64,000 bases of DNA from Anaerolineales bacterium (GCA_014860745.1 JACZJC010000003.1:1-64000), one strand, 5' to 3'. Positions 8,485 to 15,860 are shown, numbered from the stretch's first letter. The notes: generated from the sequence alone by a model not told the origin. Numbers and translations are program-made.

Positions 8485-9699
8485 ATGGCACCTGGCGAAT
8501 CATCTGAAAAAAATCCCATCGGCAAATCCCTCCCCAACATCGGACAAGAAACGTACGCCTCCATCCCGACCGAGGAACTGGTCGTGTTCGCCGTCCAGTT
8601 TTTACACGCGGATGGAGTTCCCGCCACAACGGAGGAGGTGGTTTCCGCCTGCTTCAAGTTGTTCCCGCACCGCTTTTCGTTGAAGAATTATTTCTACTGG
8701 CCCGACTCGGCCCAGGTGACGAGTCATTTGAACCGCGCAAAAGAAAAGGGATATATCAAAGAGACTCCCGCGGACGGATTCAAAGTGAAGGTGGTGGGAA
8801 GACCGGTTGCAAAACAGGTTGCAAAGACCCTGGGGCTTCCCATGCCGATGCCGCCGAAAGTAGAGAAACCAAAGCCAGTTGAACCTGCAATTCCGCAAGT
8901 GAAAGTGCCGTCCCTTTCAACGGAAGAGAAATCCATTGCGGTTGTGGAAAAAAAGAAGCCAGCCAAAAAGAAAAGAGTGACTGTTAAAAAGAAGGTTGCA
9001 AAACCTGCAAAGAAGTCCATCCGCAGAATGGCAAAACCTGTAAAAAAGACTGTCACACCTAAAAAGGTCCTTGCCAAAAAAGCGAAACCGAAAAAGACAG
9101 TGGTTACCCGCCCTGCTCCTGCGAAGCCGAAGACTGCCCCCAAGCTAAAACCAAAAGTTAAGGCGAAGAAAGCAGTTCCGACAGCTGCCCCTAAAAAGAT
9201 AAAGCCGGTTCAGAAGCAGAAAAAACAGGTAAAACAAAAAGCGAAAAAAGCGCAGACCGCGCATCAATTGCCTCTCCTGATGCCGGCCAGGCCGAAGCCA
9301 GCCAAAAAGACCGCTGCGGCGAAACCCGCCAAACCGAAAATTGCGAAAGCGGAAAAAACCAGAGCAGCCGAAAAGATTCACACTCCCGTTGTGCCCTCTA
9401 TATCGAAGGAAGAGAAGATCAAAGCGGGGAAGGCCGTTCACACCCTGGAACGCTCGGATGCCTATCGTCAATATCAGAAATTCGGCGGGAAGGCGAGAAT
9501 CAGCGAGTTCGATTTCAGGAACATGCTTTTCGCCACGATGGAATCTTCGGCAGAGACCTTGAAGAGGAACGTGGACCTGTTCCGGCGGTATGCGGGCATC
9601 CACAACCGCGCGGACCTGATCACCTTCCTTGATTTTGCCGAGGGAAGTTTTGCGCCTTTATTGAAAACCCAGGCAAGGCATCCGCTAAAAAAGAGATAA
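8485..9699 (+). CDS. histone H1-like Lys/Ala/Pro-rich protein with N-terminal winged-helix-like region
   Basis: A 404-residue three-part protein. Residues about 22-110 look like a winged helix (IPTEELVVFAVQFLHADGVPATTEEVVSACFKLFPHRF...VTSHLNRAKEKGYIKET). Residues about 150-310 are a disordered, strongly basic KKPAKKKR/KPAKK/AKKAKPKK tail like histone H1 or AlgP. The last 95 residues form a second folded domain (RSDAYRQYQKFGGKARISEFDFRNMLFATMESSAETLKRNVDLFRRYA). It probably coats or bridges DNA. It ends 12 nt before a GHKL ATPase gene and the two are almost certainly co-transcribed. A TATAAT lies at 8442-8447. No named family is recognised for the whole. Confidence 0.8.
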   Translation: MAPGESSEKNPIGKSLPNIGQETYASIPTEELVVFAVQFLHADGVPATTEEVVSACFKLFPHRFSLKNYFYWPDSAQVTSHLNRAKEKGYIKETPADGFKVKVVGRPVAKQVAKTLGLPMPMPPKVEKPKPVEPAIPQVKVPSLSTEEKSIAVVEKKKPAKKKRVTVKKKVAKPAKKSIRRMAKPVKKTVTPKKVLAKKAKPKKTVVTRPAPAKPKTAPKLKPKVKAKKAVPTAAPKKIKPVQKQKKQVKQKAKKAQTAHQLPLLMPARPKPAKKTAAAKPAKPKIAKAEKTRAAEKIHTPVVPSISKEEKIKAGKAVHTLERSDAYRQYQKFGGKARISEFDFRNMLFATMESSAETLKRNVDLFRRYAGIHNRADLITFLDFAEGSFAPLLKTQARHPLKKR

Positions 9700-9711
9700 C
9701 GAAGGATTTAT

Positions 9712-11592
9712 ATGGTAAGCAGCAGGAAGTTACAGTACGCCGACCGCGTGGCGATCCAGCAGGCGGACCAGGCGATCCGCAAGGATGTGATGCGCGCACT
9801 GGTGGAGATCATCACCAACGCGAACGACAGCTATTCGCGCCTCGAGCAGGCGGGCGGCAAGTCGAGCGGCGAGATCTCCATCGAGGTTCATCGCAAACAC
9901 AAGAATTCCACCATCCGCGTGCGGGATTTTGCCGAAGGCATGACCGACAAACGCATGGACAAGGTCGTCGGCACGTACGGCGAGGCAACCAGCGGCTTGA
10001 AGGAAGACCAGCGCGTGCGCGGCATGTGGGGGCGCGGGTTGAAGGATTCCATCTTTGGGCTGGGCTATGGGCATGTGCGTTCGTTCAAGGGAAATAACTT
10101 TTATTCATGCTCCCTGCTCCTTAAAAACGGAATCCCAACCTTCGAACTGGATGACCCCGTGTATGCGACGGCGGCTTTGAGGGAAAAGCACGGCTTCCCT
10201 GCGGGGAACGGGTCGTTGATCGAGATCATCGTCTCTCGTGACGATGTGAAAATGCCGCAGTATAGCAACCTGCGTAATTATTTGCAAAGGCATTTCGAAC
10301 TGCGCCCGATCATGAGCAACCCAAACCGCAAAATCATTTTGCTGGACAGCGCGTCGAAGGGGAAAATTCGTCAGGAAACCGAACTCAGCTACAAGTCACC
10401 GCGAGGCGAAAAAGTGCTGGAGGAGAAACTCTCCATCGAGGGCTATCCCGCCGAGGCGAGTCTCGAAGTCTACCGGTCGAACATCCAATTATCGACAAGA
10501 AGCGAAGAGGGCGATTATGCCGACGGCGGCCTGCTGGTCATCAGCAGGGATATTGTCATCTCGCTGACCATGCTCAAGTGCGAGAACGACCCGTATGCGG
10601 GTTATTTCTACGGCTCGATCCAATGCGATTATTTGCACGACCTGTTGAAGAATGACGAACCTGTGCTGACCGCCACCCGCGACGGCATCAACTGGTCGCA
10701 TCCATTTGCGAAGGCGCTGAAGCTGGCCGTGGAATCCAAACTCGAGCCGCTCATTCAAGCCGAGCGCGAACATGCCATCCACGACGAACAGACGAAGCTG
10801 GATAAAAAACTTCGCCGAAAACTCGACAAGGCGCTGCACGAATTGAACACGATCGCGCTCACCGAATTGCGCGAGCAACGCGATGGCGAGCCCCGCAGGA
10901 AGATCGAGCTGCCTGAATCGGGCATGGGATTTTTCCCCGAACGCATGTATGTGCAAACAGGCCAGTCCGCCACGCTGGTTTTGCGCGCCGCATTAGGCGA
11001 CAATGCGAGGGCGGGCGCAACGGCAAGCGTGATTTCGAGCAGCCCGGAAGTAAACATCATCACCCCGCAGGTGGTCCTCAAGCCGCATAAAAACGACCCA
11101 TCCATTTTGGAAGCGCGTGTAAAAGTGGAAGGCCGGCAGGTGGGCGGTGAAGGCACCGTAACGGCATACCTCGGCAGGAACCGCGCGCAGGCCATGGTGC
11201 AGGTTCATTCCAAAAAGGAGTCGATCCCCGCACCTCCGATGCGCGGAAGCAATGCCTTGTTCACCGACATCCGCTTCGACGACCGCACCGATCCGCGCCA
11301 GCGCGTCTATTACGACCGCGTCAATTCGAGCATCGTCATTGCAACCGCCGCGCCTTCGGTACGAATCTATCTGGATATAAACAACCGTCTCGACACCACC
11401 ATGCAGGGTCAGGTGTTACTGGCGGAACTTATCACCGAAGCTGTCTGCCGCGAGATTGCGCGTGAAGGCGTGGAAAAAGGACGCTTCCTTGTGCTGGAAG
11501 GCGCGGAAGCGGACGCCATCCAAAACCATTTCATCCGCCTGCAAAACCGATATGCGCATTTGATCCATCAATACATTGTGACGAAGCAATAA
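9712..11592 (+). CDS. GHKL ATPase (MORC/Hsp90/MutL-like) with C-terminal Ig-like region
   Basis: A 626-residue protein. The Bergerat ATP-binding fold is at residues about 20-130: N-box EIITNANDSY, G1-box VRDFAEGMTDKRM, and G2/lid GTYGEATSGL...RGMWGRGLKDSIFGLG. A transducer-like region follows (residues about 190-330), then a coiled-coil-like charged helix (EREHAIHDEQTKLDKKLRRKLDKALHEL). A beta-rich Ig-like segment (residues about 425-500) and a conserved-looking C-terminus complete it. It lacks a HisKA box, so it is not a sensor kinase. The nearest architectures are the MORC-type GHKL ATPases linked with DNA manipulation or defence. The ATG follows AAGGATTTAT. It pairs with the H1-like gene upstream and ends at a strong terminator. 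Confidence 0.8.
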   Translation: MVSSRKLQYADRVAIQQADQAIRKDVMRALVEIITNANDSYSRLEQAGGKSSGEISIEVHRKHKNSTIRVRDFAEGMTDKRMDKVVGTYGEATSGLKEDQRVRGMWGRGLKDSIFGLGYGHVRSFKGNNFYSCSLLLKNGIPTFELDDPVYATAALREKHGFPAGNGSLIEIIVSRDDVKMPQYSNLRNYLQRHFELRPIMSNPNRKIILLDSASKGKIRQETELSYKSPRGEKVLEEKLSIEGYPAEASLEVYRSNIQLSTRSEEGDYADGGLLVISRDIVISLTMLKCENDPYAGYFYGSIQCDYLHDLLKNDEPVLTATRDGINWSHPFAKALKLAVESKLEPLIQAEREHAIHDEQTKLDKKLRRKLDKALHELNTIALTELREQRDGEPRRKIELPESGMGFFPERMYVQTGQSATLVLRAALGDNARAGATASVISSSPEVNIITPQVVLKPHKNDPSILEARVKVEGRQVGGEGTVTAYLGRNRAQAMVQVHSKKESIPAPPMRGSNALFTDIRFDDRTDPRQRVYYDRVNSSIVIATAAPSVRIYLDINNRLDTTMQGQVLLAELITEAVCREIAREGVEKGRFLVLEGAEADAIQNHFIRLQNRYAHLIHQYIVTKQ

Positions 11593-11620
11593 AAAAAGGA
11601 CACGCCGTGTCCTTTTTTTA
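11591..11620. terminator. bidirectional rho-independent terminator
   Basis: A perfect GGACAC/GTGTCC stem (11598-11612, loop GCC) is flanked by seven A on the left and seven T on the right. It separates the plus-strand GHKL gene from the convergent minus-strand transporter. Confidence 0.88.
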
Positions 11621-11626
11621 TTGCTA

Positions 11627-12061
11627 TTATTTTACAGCCAGCCATACGCCCAGCATGACCACACAAAGGCCGATGATTCGCGGCGGGTCGATGGCGCGCT
11701 GGGCGACTCCCATCCAGCCGAAGTGATCCAGAATCGAGCCGACGAAAAGCTGACCCGCCAGCAGGGTGATCAATGCGCCTGCGACGCCGATGCGGGGAAT
11801 CATATAACTCATTGAAGAGATGACGACCAGGCCGAATGTTCCCGCTCCCAGCGCATACCAGGGGACGCTTCGCCAATCGCCGAGCCTGCTGCCAAAAACG
11901 AGGAGCGGAATCATGGCTGCCGCCGCTCCGCCCGCATGGACGATGAAAATGCTTTCCCAGACTCCCATGCGCTGGCTGAGCATGCTCGCCATCGGGCTTT
12001 GCAAACCGATCGCCATCCCGCCGACAAGGCCGATCAGGACAATAAAGAAAATAGGCTGCAT
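11627..12061 (-). CDS. DMT-superfamily small transporter (DUF606/YdcZ type)
   Basis: A 144-residue, almost wholly hydrophobic protein with about five predicted TM helices. It begins with FFIVLIGLVGGMAIGLQSPMASMLSQRMGVWESIFIVHAGGAAA, the glycine-rich first repeat typical of DUF606/YdcZ proteins, and ends RIIGLCVVMLGVWLAVK. Length fits that family (about 140-150). The substrate is unknown. The ATG at 12061 follows AAAGGAAAACGA. It converges on the GHKL gene and shares the bidirectional terminator. Confidence 0.8.
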   Translation of the reverse strand: MQPIFFIVLIGLVGGMAIGLQSPMASMLSQRMGVWESIFIVHAGGAAAAMIPLLVFGSRLGDWRSVPWYALGAGTFGLVVISSMSYMIPRIGVAGALITLLAGQLFVGSILDHFGWMGVAQRAIDPPRIIGLCVVMLGVWLAVK

Positions 12062-12174
12062 TCGTTTTCCTTTGTTCCAAGATTTTGTGATGATACTTGA
12101 TTCGCTTTAGGTTAAGATTGCAGGTTGTTTACAAGCATGTCGTTCTTCCCTTGCGCTCAAAGCGACAGAGCGGC

Positions 12175-12843
12175 CTATGCAGAAAACTGAACCAGCACTC
12201 CCGAGATCAAGGCGATCTGTCCGAGGTGGTAGGCGGCGATATTGTAGATGCGCCCATGCTGAATGGGAGCGACGAATTTATTCCAGGCGAGGATGATATC
12301 CGAGATGTAGAACAGAAACGCGCCCACACTGACCAAAGCCGCCGCGCCTGCATCCCAGGAAATATCGGTCAGTTTTATCATTGCAGAGAGCAGCATGATG
12401 GAGATCACGAAGCTGTAGATAATGATCGGGGCGCGCATCCGTCCCTGCCCAGCGGCAGGCAGACGGTCCAGAATGCGGCGAATGATCCGCGCCCCGCCCA
12501 GGCCGATGATGACGGCGAAAACGATCCCGAAGAAATTCATCCCCGGCAAGGGGGTGTTGAATCCGATTATGTAAGCGATATGCGCCAGTAAAAATGACGC
12601 CAGCCCGGCAAGGAAGAGGCGGTCGAGTGAGATCATCAAGAGCACATCACCGACTAGGGATAGCAGAATTCCCAGCCCGAACCATAATAAGGCCCCGCCC
12701 AGCCCGGCGGAAGTCCATAGCCAGAGGAAGAGGGCGATCATTACCCCGGGCTTGGCAAAGACTTCGAGTTTGAACCAGTTTTTCTGCAAGGCCAGCGCTT
12801 CCAGCGCGGCAAAGACGAACGCGGCGATCAAAAAGATTATCAT
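12175..12843 (-). CDS. YhhN/TMEM86 family membrane protein (lysoplasmalogenase-like)
   Basis: A 222-residue protein with about eight TM helices. It shows the YhhN family pattern: LLSLVGDVLLMISLDRLFLAGLASFLLAHIAYIIGF, with the family's conserved GD and AHxxY, then FYISDIILAWNKFV. The start at 12843 is chosen because GGGAGG lies 6 nt upstream and the resulting length matches YhhN (about 208-225). In-frame ATGs at 12870 and 12876 have poor ribosome sites, and the frame further upstream runs into a repeat element. Eukaryotic TMEM86 hydrolyses lysoplasmalogen; the bacterial activity is inferred only. Confidence 0.83.
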   Translation of the reverse strand: MIIFLIAAFVFAALEALALQKNWFKLEVFAKPGVMIALFLWLWTSAGLGGALLWFGLGILLSLVGDVLLMISLDRLFLAGLASFLLAHIAYIIGFNTPLPGMNFFGIVFAVIIGLGGARIIRRILDRLPAAGQGRMRAPIIIYSFVISIMLLSAMIKLTDISWDAGAAALVSVGAFLFYISDIILAWNKFVAPIQHGRIYNIAAYHLGQIALISGVLVQFSA

Positions 12844-12883
12844 GAGAGCCTCCCATCCATATCGTATCATAATCATTTCTTTA

Positions 12884-13097
12884 ATATGCCGCTGCAAGTC
12901 ATCCGCCGAAGCAGCCTCATCAATGGGGGAGATTGCTTCGGATGTGCACGCAAACCATGTCAGGTAGTTTGCTCTCCGCGCCGTCCCCGGCGCAGGATTC
13001 CCTCGCAAAACGCCGCCGGTGACGGCGGCTTGAGCGTTAGCCGCTGACAACCTTTGCGTGCACATTGCTTCGGGAAGAGCACCTTCGCAATGACATA
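12884..13097. repeat. palindromic dispersed repeat interrupted by a second element
   Basis: The outer parts (12884-12941 and 13074-13097) match the roughly 100-bp palindromic repeat found at 20630-20727, 21043-21136 and 33000-33100. That repeat has a TGTCGxTGCGAG-like end, GAAGCA...CTCATTAAC...GGGGATTGCTTCG, and CGCAAYGACAT at the far end. The middle is displaced by the element at 12943-13064. Confidence 0.7.
12943..13064. mobile_element. 122-bp MITE-like element with 21-bp terminal inverted repeats
   Basis: The ends are inverted repeats matching at 18 of 21 positions (both begin TGTGCACGCAAA and share TGTCAG further in). The 9-mer TTGCTTCGG lies directly on both sides (12933-12941 and 13065-13073), like a target-site duplication. 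The interior holds further GC-rich hairpins and no ORF. Removing one 9-mer plus the element restores the surrounding palindromic repeat. Confidence 0.65.
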
Positions 13098-13115
13098 GAA
13101 TGCTATACTTCGGTC

Positions 13116-13520
13116 ATGGCAGCGAAAAACGTATACCTCAATTGGAATCCTGAAACAGAATTCACCCTGAGCGACTCGGACGGTCACCAAATCGCAATGA
13201 AGAAGCCAAGGGGTGTCAGCCCTTCGGACCTGCTGCCGATGGCGCTGATCGGATGCACGTCGCATGATGTGGTGGAGATTTTGAAGAAACAGCGTCAGGA
13301 ACTGATACAGCTCAAAGTGACGGCAGAAGCGGAGCAGGATGAGACTCCGCCGTGGCGGTTTCGTAAAATCCACATCCGTTATCAGGCGATCGGCAGGGGA
13401 ATTGAAATTGAAAAACTACGCAAGGCGATCGAGATCAGCGAGGAAAAATATTGCTCGGTCTATGCCACGTTGAAGGACGTGATCGAGATCACGCACGAAG
13501 CGGAAGTAATCGAAGCGTAA
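13116..13520 (+). CDS. OsmC/Ohr family protein
   Basis: A 134-residue protein of the OsmC fold. It has the family's central motif SPSDLLPMALIGCTSHDVVEIL, carrying the first redox cysteine, and a later KYCSVYATL segment carrying the second. Together these suggest a thiol-dependent hydroperoxide-reducing enzyme. The frame could extend back to 13065, but the ATG at 13116 gives the normal family length and starts before the MAAKNVYLNW strand. There is no Shine-Dalgarno; TATACT ends 6 nt before the ATG, which suggests a leaderless mRNA. The gene lies just downstream of the nested repeat elements. Confidence 0.85.
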   Translation: MAAKNVYLNWNPETEFTLSDSDGHQIAMKKPRGVSPSDLLPMALIGCTSHDVVEILKKQRQELIQLKVTAEAEQDETPPWRFRKIHIRYQAIGRGIEIEKLRKAIEISEEKYCSVYATLKDVIEITHEAEVIEA

Positions 13521-13560
13521 CCAAAAACACTGGGACATGCATCCCAGTGTTCTCTCGTTA
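13521..13560. repeat. TA-cassette hairpin repeat, copy 1
   Basis: An AACACTGGGA/TCCCAGTGTT perfect 10-bp stem with loop CATGCA, flanked by CAAA and CTCTCGTTA. On the minus strand the stem is followed by TTTTTGG, so it can terminate the HEPN/MNT transcript, whose stop is 4 nt away. Confidence 0.85.
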
Positions 13561-13563
13561 TTC

Positions 13564-13947
13564 CTACTTGTCTTTCAAATAGTTCTGCGCAGCCAGCATA
13601 AACTCACGCGCCTGATTGATCATGGTTGCCACAATTTCATCTTCGATTCCCGTGTCAACTCCATAATCACCCGTAATTCTCTTATCAAATCCGTCACGCA
13701 TCCAGCGGTGGAATTTGGGGTCAAGGACCTTTGTCTTCGCAAAGTTCTTTCCATATGCCGCAATGACCTGACCATGCTGGCTGAATTTCAAATCGAATTC
13801 ATTGTACAGCAACGCCTCAGCGACATAGAACATCGCATAATAGGCTCTACCCGCCGCAATCTCTGCTTTATTGATATTCAACAAGGCGTCAGCCGCTTCT
13901 ATAGCATCCAATGCCTTGCTAAACAATTTACTGGAATAGTCCTTCAT
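13564..13947 (-). CDS. HEPN domain protein, partner of MNT nucleotidyltransferase
   Basis: A 127-residue all-helical HEPN protein. The recognisable core is AGRAYYAMFYVAEALLYNEFDLKFSQHGQVI, followed by FHRWMRDGFDKRITGDYG and a long C-terminal helix. HEPN proteins beside MNT nucleotidyltransferases are usually the toxin (often an RNase) of an abundant toxin-antitoxin class. The classical RxxxxxH RNase motif is not obvious here, so activity is uncertain. The start overlaps the stop of the MNT gene by 4 nt. It is bounded by hairpin copies 1 and 2. Confidence 0.82.
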   Translation of the reverse strand: MKDYSSKLFSKALDAIEAADALLNINKAEIAAGRAYYAMFYVAEALLYNEFDLKFSQHGQVIAAYGKNFAKTKVLDPKFHRWMRDGFDKRITGDYGVDTGIEDEIVATMINQAREFMLAAQNYLKDK

Positions 13948-14282
13948 GCAGGCAGCCCCTCTTTGCGGATGTTGTAAATGAGCGGTCTTTCATTGCTGGC
14001 GGTTTCCCATTGGATTTCTTTGACGAAGATACAGCTCACTGTGACGTCATACTCTAAAGAGACATCGCTTGCCAACTGGCTGATCTTGCTTTGCTCTTTC
14101 CAGTAATTTTTGTAGTTCTTCAGCAGAATCATCACGTCCACATCCGAGCCTGGACGGGAATCTCCGCGCGCATAGGAACCGTACAAATAGACGGCTTTGA
14201 GCTTATCCCCATATATGCGGACAAGCCCTTCCTTAAACTCTTTCATGAGTCTGCGTATCTTTGCAGGGACTTTCGCTTTCAT
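13944..14282 (-). CDS. MNT-type nucleotidyltransferase (antitoxin partner)
   Basis: A 112-residue minimal nucleotidyltransferase. The catalytic motif is complete: VYLYGSYARGDSRPGSDVDVMILL (GSxxR...SDxDV). In MNT-HEPN modules this protein neutralises the HEPN toxin, in studied cases by AMPylating it. It is upstream of and overlaps the HEPN gene (ATGA). TAAAAT lies 6 nt before the ATG at 14282, and an AAGG is also present. The N-terminus is basic (MKAKVPAKIRRLMKEFKEGL). Confidence 0.85.
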   Translation of the reverse strand: MKAKVPAKIRRLMKEFKEGLVRIYGDKLKAVYLYGSYARGDSRPGSDVDVMILLKNYKNYWKEQSKISQLASDVSLEYDVTVSCIFVKEIQWETASNERPLIYNIRKEGLPA

Positions 14283-14314
14283 GCCTTTATTTTACCTGTT
14301 TTCCCACCCCACTA

Positions 14315-14354
14315 ATCAAAAACACTGGGACAGGCATCCCAGTGTTCTCTCGTT
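14315..14354. repeat. TA-cassette hairpin repeat, copy 2
   Basis: The same hairpin (AACACTGGGA, loop CAGGCA, TCCCAGTGTT) followed by CTCTCGTTT. It lies 17 nt past the stop of the PIN toxin and has a T-tract on the minus strand, so it probably also terminates that operon. It separates the MNT/HEPN and PIN modules. Confidence 0.85.
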
Positions 14355-14370
14355 TCGCCCTACATTACGA

Positions 14371-14805
14371 TCACACCTCAAAATCGCCAATCCATACTGC
14401 CCAATCAACCGCGTTCGCCAGCGGAGCATCCGCAGTCACTAATGGGAGTGCCAATCGGCGGGCAAGGGCGGCATAACAAGCGTCATAAGCGGTCAGATTT
14501 TTCTCACTGGCAAATTCAAGTGCATCTTCGATCAATTCAGATGTGGAAGTGGATTTCAATGCCAGGTCATTCAAATCTTTGATGTCTTTCAACGAATCTT
14601 CCAGAGGACGGTTAAAACGACGGGTGTATTTGAGCAGGATATTGGCACATTCAATATAAAACAGGTCAGGGACGTGGATTTCTGCCTGTGGGTCTTCAGC
14701 AAGTTTGGAAAAAAGCCGCTGAACCTTGTCGGAGAATTCCTCCTCAACAAAAAGTTTTATGCCAACGCTGGCATCCAAAACACAGCGCAGCAGGACTTCG
14801 CTCAT
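14371..14805 (-). CDS. PIN-domain toxin, VapC/FitB-like
   Basis: A 144-residue PIN ribonuclease. The acidic active-site residues are all visible: D in CVLDASVGIKLF, E in DLFYIECANILL, D in LTAYDACYAALARRL and D in LVTADAPLANAV. VapC-type toxins cleave specific RNAs such as tRNA or rRNA. It overlaps the stop of its ribbon-helix-helix-like antitoxin gene by 4 nt (antitoxin first), the standard VapBC/FitAB order. It is flanked by hairpin copies 2 and 3. Confidence 0.88.
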   Translation of the reverse strand: MSEVLLRCVLDASVGIKLFVEEEFSDKVQRLFSKLAEDPQAEIHVPDLFYIECANILLKYTRRFNRPLEDSLKDIKDLNDLALKSTSTSELIEDALEFASEKNLTAYDACYAALARRLALPLVTADAPLANAVDWAVWIGDFEV

Positions 14806-15044
14806 CGCGACCTGTCTTCCTTCAATAATTCAAGAGAGGTGGGCGCATTCTTGGGAGGCGTGAAGCGGCGACGGCGAATCGAATTCAATGTCTTCGCTTG
14901 TTTTTTGCGCCGCTCCTCATCCTCGATCGCCTGCGTCAGCATGATAATGACCTGGGCGCTCAAAGAGCGATTTTTTGATTGGGCCAATTTTTGCAGCCGT
15001 GCGTACAAATCATCAGACACACTGCGAACGTGAAGAATATTCAT
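14802..15044 (-). CDS. FitA-like ribbon-helix-helix antitoxin
   Basis: An 80-residue antitoxin. The N-terminus (MNILHVRSVSDDLYARLQKLAQSKNRSLSAQVIIMLTQAIEDEER) is a FitA/Arc-type ribbon-helix-helix. The basic, proline-containing C-terminus (RRRRFTPPKNAPTSLELLKEDRSR) is the likely toxin-wrapping tail. Such antitoxins bind their own promoter with the toxin. A matching dyad overlaps the -35 upstream. AAGGAAG lies before the ATG at 15044. Confidence 0.85.
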   Translation of the reverse strand: MNILHVRSVSDDLYARLQKLAQSKNRSLSAQVIIMLTQAIEDEERRKKQAKTLNSIRRRRFTPPKNAPTSLELLKEDRSR

Positions 15045-15065
15045 GGCGTCTTCCTTTCCACCCGC

Positions 15066-15095
15066 ATTGTATCAAATTTGGTTGCACAATGCAAC
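15066..15095 (-). promoter_or_regulatory. promoter and operator of the FitA/VapC-like module
   Basis: On the minus strand: TTGCAT (15094-15089), a 17-bp spacer, TACAAT (15071-15066). A perfect dyad GTTGCA-CAA-TGCAAC (15081-15095) overlaps the -35, where autorepression by the RHH antitoxin would be expected. Confidence 0.6.
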
Positions 15096-15128
15096 ACACT
15101 TGCACTTGCTTATCTTATTCCACCACAA

Positions 15129-15169
15129 ATCAAAAACACTGGGACATGCATCCTAGTGTTCTCTCGTTA
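15129..15169. repeat. TA-cassette hairpin repeat, copy 3
   Basis: The same hairpin with one changed base (TCCTAGTGTT). It lies between the divergent PIN and HicAB modules, so it is not positioned as a terminator of either. The next bases, TTATTTCTGAAACG, resemble those beside copy 4 (TTACTCTGAAACG), where they encode the end of a small gene. A cassette gene may have been lost here. Confidence 0.8.
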
Positions 15170-15203
15170 TTTCTGAAACGCTCGCTTTGGATGCAATTTT
15201 CCC

Positions 15204-15232
15204 TTGCAGTGCAGTATCAATAGTGGTATCAT
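15204..15232 (+). promoter_or_regulatory. hicAB promoter, leaderless layout
   Basis: TTGCAG (15204-15209), a 17-bp spacer, and TATCAT (15227-15232), with the hicA ATG only 6 nt after the -10. Transcription should begin at or next to the ATG. There is no Shine-Dalgarno. Confidence 0.6.
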
Positions 15233-15238
15233 CAGCGC

Positions 15239-15493
15239 ATGCCCAAAATCGCAGACATCATTACGGAAATGAAGCGCAACCCGAGGGGAATCCGCTTTCA
15301 GGATCTCTGCAAAGTTTGTGAGCATTATTTTGGAGATGCGCGTCAGTCAGGGAGCAGTCACAGAGTGTACAAAACTCCCTGGCAAGGCGACCCGCGTGTG
15401 AACATTCAAAATGACAAGGGCATGGCGAAAGCCTATCAAGTTAAGCAGGTGTTAAAAGCGATTGAACGGCTGGAGGAAGAAAAAAATGCTTAA
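15239..15493 (+). CDS. hicA: HicA-type toxin
   Basis: An 84-residue mRNA interferase-type toxin of the HicA (YcfA) double-stranded RNA-binding-like fold. The active-site histidine is in GSSHRVYKTPW, followed by VNIQNDKGMAKAYQVKQVLKAIERL, the usual HicA second half. It is slightly longer than the shortest HicA proteins but normal for this subgroup. It is followed by HicB with an 8-nt overlap, giving the toxin-first order typical of hicAB. Its start appears leaderless. Confidence 0.88.
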   Translation: MPKIADIITEMKRNPRGIRFQDLCKVCEHYFGDARQSGSSHRVYKTPWQGDPRVNIQNDKGMAKAYQVKQVLKAIERLEEEKNA

Positions 15494-15821
15494 AAATGAC
15501 CGCTACACATATCGTATCACTTGGTCTGAAGACGATCAGGAATATGCGGGGTTATGTATTGAGTTTCCCAGCCTAAGTTGGTTGGACGAAAACCCCGAAG
15601 CCGCGCTATCTGGCATTCGTCAGGTCGTTGCGGATGTGGTGAAGGATATGAAATCAAACGGTGAGACTCCGCCTGAACCGCTTGCCAGCAAGCACTTTAG
15701 CGGAAAGTTCATGGTGCGCATCCCACCTGAATTACACCGCAAACTCGCCATTGAAGCGCAGGAGGAAGGCATTAGCCTCAACCGCCTTGCAGCCGATAAA
15801 CTTAGAAAGCAAGACGCATAG
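15486..15821 (+). CDS. hicB: HicB-type antitoxin
   Basis: A 111-residue antitoxin. The N-terminal partial RNase H-like HicB domain reads YTYRITWSEDDQEYAGLCIEFPSLSWLDENPEAALSGIRQVVADVV. The C-terminal DNA-binding segment FMVRIPPELHRKLAIEAQEEGISLNRLAADKL is a ribbon-helix-helix. The start at 15486, inside the hicA end, gives the family's normal length. It is followed by a strong terminator and then hairpin copy 4. Confidence 0.9.
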   Translation: MLKNDRYTYRITWSEDDQEYAGLCIEFPSLSWLDENPEAALSGIRQVVADVVKDMKSNGETPPEPLASKHFSGKFMVRIPPELHRKLAIEAQEEGISLNRLAADKLRKQDA

Positions 15822-15828
15822 AGGAAAA

Positions 15829-15860
15829 CGGGCTCATCCTTTGAGCCTGTTTTTTATTTT
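15829..15860 (+). terminator. rho-independent terminator of hicAB
   Basis: An 8-bp stem CGGGCTCA/TGAGCCTG (one G-T pair, 5-nt loop) followed by TTTTTTATTTT, eight bases past the hicB stop. Confidence 0.88.

Noticed and set aside
7776-8657. Minus-strand ORF of 293 codons opposite the glycosyltransferase
   Set aside because: It is antisense to a convincing membrane glycosyltransferase and has no motif or plausible ribosome site.
12844-13065. N-terminal extension of the YhhN-like protein
   Set aside because: The upstream frame runs through the MITE-like element, and the start at 12843 has the best ribosome site and family length.
15170-15238. 21-codon minus-strand ORF next to hairpin copy 3
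   Set aside because: No ribosome site, no resemblance to any protein, and it overlaps the hicAB promoter. Kept only as a possible gene remnant in the findings.
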